From contig CAJNDS010000599.1 of the NCBI GenBank assembly GCA_905221605.1, forward strand, positions 31,001-95,000: 64,000 bases of DNA. Direction: 5' to 3'. The translations under genes and the position numbers were made by a program. Source of the stretch: Symbiodinium natans (Eukaryota > Sar > Dinophyceae > Suessiales > Symbiodiniaceae). Positions 59,780 through 64,000 of the stretch are shown piece after piece (position 1 is the stretch's first letter; each line of letters starts with the position of its first letter). The notes below the pieces were generated by a model, which was given only the letters and a program-made list of their open reading frames with translations, searched no databases and was not told where the DNA came from.

Positions 59780-60822
59780 TCCGAAGCCTTGGGGCTTCAG
59801 GGCTTTTAGGTTTTTTGAGGTTCTAGGGTTTAAGATTGTAGCCTTGCAGCCCTCAGAAGTAAACCCTAAACCCCACTTGCCCACTCTTGGCAGGTTCTAA
59901 GCTTTTTTTGCTCCAGTTGTGTATACTATATATTATTAGACTAATCATAATACAATTTATATTAATATGATATAGATATAATGGTATTTGTGTCTGCCTT
60001 GTTTAGGCCCGAGGTTTGAGTCTCAGGACCAGTCGCCATGTGCAAAATCCCCAAAGCCCGAGTCCCACTTAACCAGTTTTGAGTTTGAAAGCCCGAGTCT
60101 CACTTAACCAAGTGCCCGGCCGAGTCCGAGTTTTGGGACCTAACCACCCTTCCTTTCGTCCATGTTCTGCCGAACCACACCATCGTCGTTGAAGCAACCA
60201 TGCCGGGGCCTCTGTGTGTTTGTTGTAGGGTTTAGTGGGGGGTGGGTGGGCCCGAGACCAAGACTTCAACCCCCAACCCCTAATAAGCCCACAGGGACCC
60301 TGTACCCTAAACCCGGACCTTTAAGCCCGAGACTCTAAGCCCGATATTAAGTTTAAGCCCGAGTAAGCCCGAAACCCCAGCAAACCCCCTGAGCTTTCGA
60401 CAACGGCGACTTCGCTGGCCGAGTCCGAGGTGGGGGAGCTGTGCTCGAACATGCCCGAGTTTTGGGCGTGTTCGTCACAGCTCCAAGCCGATGCTGTGCT
60501 CAGACAGTGCCCAAGTGCACTGTTTGTCACAGCATCACAAAAAGGTTCATGCTCATTCAGGGCCCGAGTCCGAGGGCCTTGGATGTCATGTGCCACGTGC
60601 CATGTGGTTTAAAAATTTAGTGCTACGAGTTCGCCCGGGGCCTCAGCTTGCCCGAGGCATCCGCGGGAGCCCGAGACCGAGCCTAAACCCGAAACCCTAA
60701 ACCCTAAACCCTAAACCCGGGCATTCGGAGTTTGAGGAAAGTAGGAATGACTGTCTGAGTGCCTTGACATTGAGTTCCCGAGACGTAGGCTCCAACCCGA
60801 GATGTTATTTCTATCAACCCAG

Positions 60823-61002
60823 GTCCATGCTGGCCACAGCGATCGAGCCTTCTGGCCCGAGGATGTGCCAAGCCCAGTTCAGCACACAGTTGTCATTGGC
60901 GTGCTTGTGTTTGCAGTTGGAAACCTCCTAGTCGAAAGTCAGGGCTCAAGGCCACTGCCAGCAGAACCCATGCACACCACAGCCATGACAGAGTGCCAGT
61001 AG
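60823..61002 (+). CDS. Putative exon, unknown
   Basis: After ACCCAG: VHAGHSDRAFWPEDVPSPVQ, then HTVVIGVLVFAVGNLLVESQ, and open to TAG 61000-61002. Contains a hydrophobic stretch (VVIGVLVFAVGNLLV), possibly a membrane segment. Confidence 0.4.
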   Translation, partial: VHAGHSDRAFWPEDVPSPVQHTVVIGVLVFAVGNLLVESQGSRPLPAEPMHTTAMTECQ

Positions 61003-61077
61003 CACGATGAAGTCAAGTTTGAAGTATGTCCGAGTTTGAAGCATGTCTGAAGTAAGCCATTAGCCCATTATTTTGCC

Positions 61078-62146
61078 ATGTCTCAGTCTCAGTCTGAGCG
61101 GGATGGAAAGTGGTCCGAGCGTGGCGGAAGTTGGTCCGAGTGGTGGTCCTCGTCCAATGATTGGAGCCCGTCCGATGAGTGGTGGTCCGGGCTTCCCGAC
61201 AATGGCTCCTTGCCCGAGAAGAAGGCTGGGTCCAATCGAGTGCAATGCAGCAGCAAGGTGAAACTGAGTCATTCAGATTCACATTGCTTAATATTTACCG
61301 GTCGAGAGTGAGTCGCTTGACTGACAGGATCAGCCCGAGCCGAAGGGGATGCCCAAGTACAAGCCAGCCAAGCCCAAGACCAACCCCGAGCCCAAGGCCA
61401 AGCCCGAGCCGTCCTCGAGTGCCGCGACGGAGGTCAAGAAGAAGTCGAAGAACCCGGGCAAGGCGCAGCGCGAGCACAAGAAGAGGCAGAAATTGGCCCA
61501 GCAGGTGACCTGTTCGAATTTAGTTCAATGATGGCGAAGTCCGAGCTGTGCAGTTTGCTTGGGGCATCTGTGATGCCGAGTCCTGCTGCCAAACTGAGGC
61601 CAAAGAGCACGTGCAGGCCCAAGCCAAGAAGGACGTGCCACTGTCCAACCTGCAGTACCAGATGATCGTGGACATGTGCGAGACTTGGCTAGCAATTGCA
61701 TGGTCCAGCATGGCAAAATTTCCTGAACGTCTGACATGTCTTCTAACTTAGGAGCTCAACACCTTGCTGGACGATTACAGCCAGGCCTTGGGGTGGTTCA
61801 GGAGGAATCGTCCGAGTCATTGGCAGGAGTATGGATTGGCCAAGCTCACTTTTCCGTCCGTGGACTACAAGACTCGGTACTCGAAGTCGACAGACATCAA
61901 AGAACTCATGAGATGCATCCGAGTGCTTTGGCTCTAGCAGCACTGGAGGTTTTAGATAGTTTTATGTTTCAGTCTGAGTCTAAGCAACAGACCGAGCAGC
62001 CTTTAAGCCTTACCCGCCAGGAAATGGCATCAGCGGCAGCCGAAGCTCACCAACTCTTGATGTGGTGGCAAAATCAGTTGCCCGGGAATCCATATTACAT
62101 CCGAGAACCGCCCCGCAGCTGGGCTTCTAATTATTGCTGTTGTTGA
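61078..62146 (+). CDS. Unknown compact gene, six exons, apparently complete
   Basis: Exons 61078-61257, 61328-61504, 61599-61679, 61752-61922, 61973-62146, with introns of 50-95 nt, all phase 0, as far as I can solve it; a sixth, upstream non-coding exon is possible. Starts MSQSQSERDGKWSERGGSWS (Trp/Ser-rich), then the Lys/Pro-rich DQPEPKGMPKYKPAKPKTNP ... KKSKNPGKAQREHKKRQKLA, then AKEHVQAQAKKDVPLSNLQY, then ELNTLLDDYSQALGWFRRNR ... DIKELMRCIR, then SESKQQTEQPLSLTRQEMAS ... LLMWWQNQLPGN, and TGA 62144-62146. About 257 residues. Donors are GT, GT, GA (GC possible), GT. No family recognised; a basic nucleic-acid-binding or retroelement-derived protein is possible. Confidence 0.6.
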
Positions 62147-62290
62147 ATTGAATCAGACGGTTTGTTTGCCTTGGTTTTGCCCAGTCTGAATACCGTTGAG
62201 GACGCAGAGCCACATGACCGAGGGTCAAAAAGCTGCAGCGAAAGCTGGTGCAGCCCCGCCTCGTACGAGTTGAATGTTTAAGTACGAGAG

Positions 62291-62497
62291 TCTGTCTTCC
62301 ACGCGCTGCTGGAGACCGAGTCTTTTTGCAGTCCAGCGATGCCAGCCGGCTTTGTCGGTCGAAAAAGTAAGATATCATCCGCAGAGCAAGGTGGCTGTGT
62401 TGCAAGTCCAGCTCGAGTAGCCCGCATGGACATGCGTCGCCCAGGTGCTGTTCTTGACCCAGTGCTGGAGCTCGAGTCTCCGCGGCACGACGATGAG
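62291..62497 (+). CDS. Putative exon, unknown
   Basis: After CGAGAG: SVFHALLETESFCSPAMPAG, FVGRKSKISSAEQGGCVASP, MDMRRPGAVLDPVLELESPR, HDDE, then AG|GCGCCC (GC donor). Otherwise it reads on to TAG 62513-62515. Not recognised. Confidence 0.45.
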
Positions 62498-62618
62498 GCG
62501 CCCGGTGCTTCCTAGCCTGCTGCAAAGTTAGATTTGAGCGCATGAGTCTGGTCAAGTTTGACAGCAGAGTTGAGTTGTTTGTGAAAAATGCAGTTTCGGC
62601 CCGAGCTTTCAGCTTCAG

Positions 62619-63054
62619 AACTTTCATGCCGACCCGTGGTCACCCAGACTACGACACCCTAGGGTTCCAGTACGGACTTCTGATCAACAACCCCGAGGCC
62701 CTAGCATGAGAGTGTTTCTGAGAGTCAGATTCAAACATTGACCGAGTGCATGAGTCTCTGCCTGAGGCACTCGCAAAACTGGGACCTGAAGCCAGAGCTG
62801 CCTACATGGCTGGCCCAGCACCGAGCCACAGTCAGGGTCAGGGTCAGGGTGCCAGTGCCGGCTTCCACGCCCTTGACGAGAGTGTCCCGCTCGAGAAGGC
62901 CCCGATTCTGACTGATGCATTTTAGATCGCGGGGCTTCAACCGGAAGCCGTCGTTCCCTGCCAGGTGACCGAGAAGCTGAACGAGCTCGCGCCGCATTTG
63001 TACTACTTGCTCCGTGTGTGTCGATGCGACGACATGGCCTACTGTGCCACTTGA
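62619..63054 (+). CDS. Three phase-matched exons ending in a stop, unknown protein
   Basis: 62619-62697 (MPTRGHPDYDTLGFQYGLLI, then NNPE, donor AG|GC), 62725-62898 (SDSNIDRVHESLPEALAKLG, PEARAAYMAGPAPSHSQGQG, ESVPLEK, donor AAG|GC) and 62926-63054 (IAGLQPEAVVPCQVTEKLNE, LAPHLYYLLRVCRCDDMAYC, then TGA). Introns are about 27 nt each, very short even for this region, so some may be read differently. Composition is strongly coding; family unknown. Confidence 0.5.
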
Positions 63055-63276
63055 CTTTGCCAGTGTATTGAGTTAGTATGCTATGTAGCAGCAACTTTCA
63101 ACTTCGGCTGCCGTGCCAGTGTCCCTAAGGGCCTCCTGGCGCTTCTGATGCACAGCCCGAGTGGAGCTGAGCATGCCCACGCCATCTCCCCGAAGCTTAT
63201 CAGCCGCTTGGGCATTTAAAGCAACAATGCAGTGACATTTTGGTGTTAGCTATGATATTTGGCCAACCCCGCCAAG

Positions 63277-63408
63277 GATTTGTGCTCGAGAAGAGGTTCC
63301 CGGAGCAGTTCAAGTCCAAGAAGAGTCAGGACCGAAAGGAACGCTCGTGGCACCCGGACAAGGTGGTAACGGCCCACGTCCGAGAGAAGATGCACGCGTT
63401 CAGAGACT
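63277..63408 (+). CDS. Putative exon, basic
   Basis: After CCAAG: FVLEKRFPEQFKSKKSQDRK, ERSWHPDKVVTAHVREKMHA, FR. The open frame continues to 63506, but the sequence looks less coding after 63410. Unrecognised. Confidence 0.45.
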
Positions 63409-63534
63409 TAGCAGCACTTATTAATGGCAGCATTGACTTAGTGAAGGCCACTTTACTTGCAAGTTTAGTGAAGGCAAACTGTGTTCGCATTGTGAAGCTT
63501 AGATGAAGCGGCTGGGCTGACATGGTCCGGCAAG

Positions 63535-64000
63535 CTCGACGATGATGACTGGGAGTACGAGGAGCACGTGGAGCCCGGTGTGTCCGAGGGTGGCGTGAAA
63601 GTGTCTGTCACCAAGGCCGAGAAAGAGAGCATGGGGGCAGCAGGCAGCACCGTGCTCCCAGGCAAAAGCAAGGGTGGTCGGAGAACGTCGCCCGCGCCGC
63701 GAGACCGAGGTTCCCGGTCCGAGGTGCATTACGTGCCAGCCGAGGTTGTGCCTGGGCCCCCACCAATGCCCGAGCCGCCAGCAGCACCTCGACCGAGTCG
63801 GGCCGTACGATGTGTGGAACATGCCCGATGAGGAGGGCAAGCCCGAGCTCACCCCGACCGAGGCGCCGTCGGCCAAGCCAGCACAGCCGGCCCAGCCCAA
63901 GCAGCAGCCGGCCCAGCCCAAGCAGCAGCCGGCCCAGCCCAACAAGCAGCCCGTGCAGGCCCAGCCCGTGCAGGCCCAGCCCGTGCAGGCCCAGCCCGTG
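63535..64000 (+). CDS. Exons of a Pro/Gln/Ala-rich protein, runs off the window
   Basis: Frame from 63535: LDDDDWEYEEHVEPGVSEGG ... VSVTKAEKESMGAAGSTVLP ... SEVHYVPAE to 63744 (GAG|GTTGTG). From 63785 (AGCAG|CAC) a different frame reads HLDRVGPYDVWNMPDEEGKP, ELTPTEAPSAKPAQPAQPKQ and a PAQPKQQ / VQAQP repeat to the window end with no stop. The gap would be a 40-nt intron or a frameshift. Unknown function; low-complexity tail. Confidence 0.5.

Larger units (their letters stand above)
60000..64000. other. CCCGAG-rich composition island
   Basis: From about 60.0 kb the hexamer CCCGAG and its relatives TCCGAG and GCCGAG recur every 50-150 nt in non-coding and coding sequence alike, while telomere-type arrays almost vanish (one short block at 60686-60720). 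The sequence texture is distinct from the other 60 kb. Confidence 0.6.

Noticed and set aside
62127-62627. 166-codon minus-strand ORF.
   Set aside because: Overlaps + strand exon candidates with better composition and splice signals; low-complexity and no family match.

Overview
The window reads as nuclear DNA of a dinoflagellate. The evidence is: short exons with AG|G acceptors; donors that must be GC or GA as well as GT to keep the reading frame; every recognisable gene on the + strand; a ubiquitin-like/ankyrin protein and a one-domain voltage-gated channel with an EF-hand, both common in dinoflagellates; and plant-type TTTAGGG repeats. A Symbiodiniaceae or other Suessiales relative is my guess, not something the sequence proves. 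No rRNA, tRNA, snRNA, spliced-leader gene or bacterial-type feature was found.

The dominant feature is well over 60 blocks of telomere-type repeat (TTTAGGG or CCCTAAA, with block-specific 7- to 9-nt variants) spread through the window, apart from quieter stretches near 31-32, 49-51 and 60-64 kb. Between the blocks lie 50-360 nt islands of high-complexity, coding-like sequence. Where islands can be joined by family knowledge, the blocks sit inside introns. A voltage-gated cation channel can be followed through about 16 exons from 19.06 to 38.60 kb (S1, S2, S3, S4, S5, pore, S6, EF-hand), with at least one block in almost every intron. A serine alpha/beta hydrolase (40.39-42.08 kb) and an ankyrin protein (32.15-34.16 kb, nested in a 4.5 kb channel intron) show the same structure.

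Layout: 0-17.2 kb holds many array blocks with isolated exons of unrecognised genes, some ending in a stop. 17.2-19.0 kb is mostly arrays plus one short inverted-repeat element. 19.06-38.6 kb is the channel gene with the nested ankyrin gene. 40.39-42.08 kb is the hydrolase. 42.4-43.4 kb has unrecognised exons. 44.32-48.63 kb is an unrecognised gene with an acidic Ser-rich C-terminus. 49-60 kb is mostly repeats, minisatellites and scattered exons. 61.08-62.15 kb is a compact, apparently complete six-exon gene of unknown function with phase-0 introns. 62.29-64.0 kb holds further GC-rich exons running off the window end in a Pro/Gln/Ala repeat.

The most interesting signals concern intron origin. 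The first ankyrin intron is a CCCTAAA block flanked by a 7-nt duplication (GGAGGAC); splicing through it (GA donor in the left copy, AG acceptor in the right) restores the reading frame. The second hydrolase intron is a 117-nt inverted-repeat element whose GTTC target duplication supplies the GT donor; a second copy lies at 17.86 kb. Several other small inverted-repeat families occur. Exon limits were worked out by eye from frame, splice dinucleotides and family length; they need transcript data.
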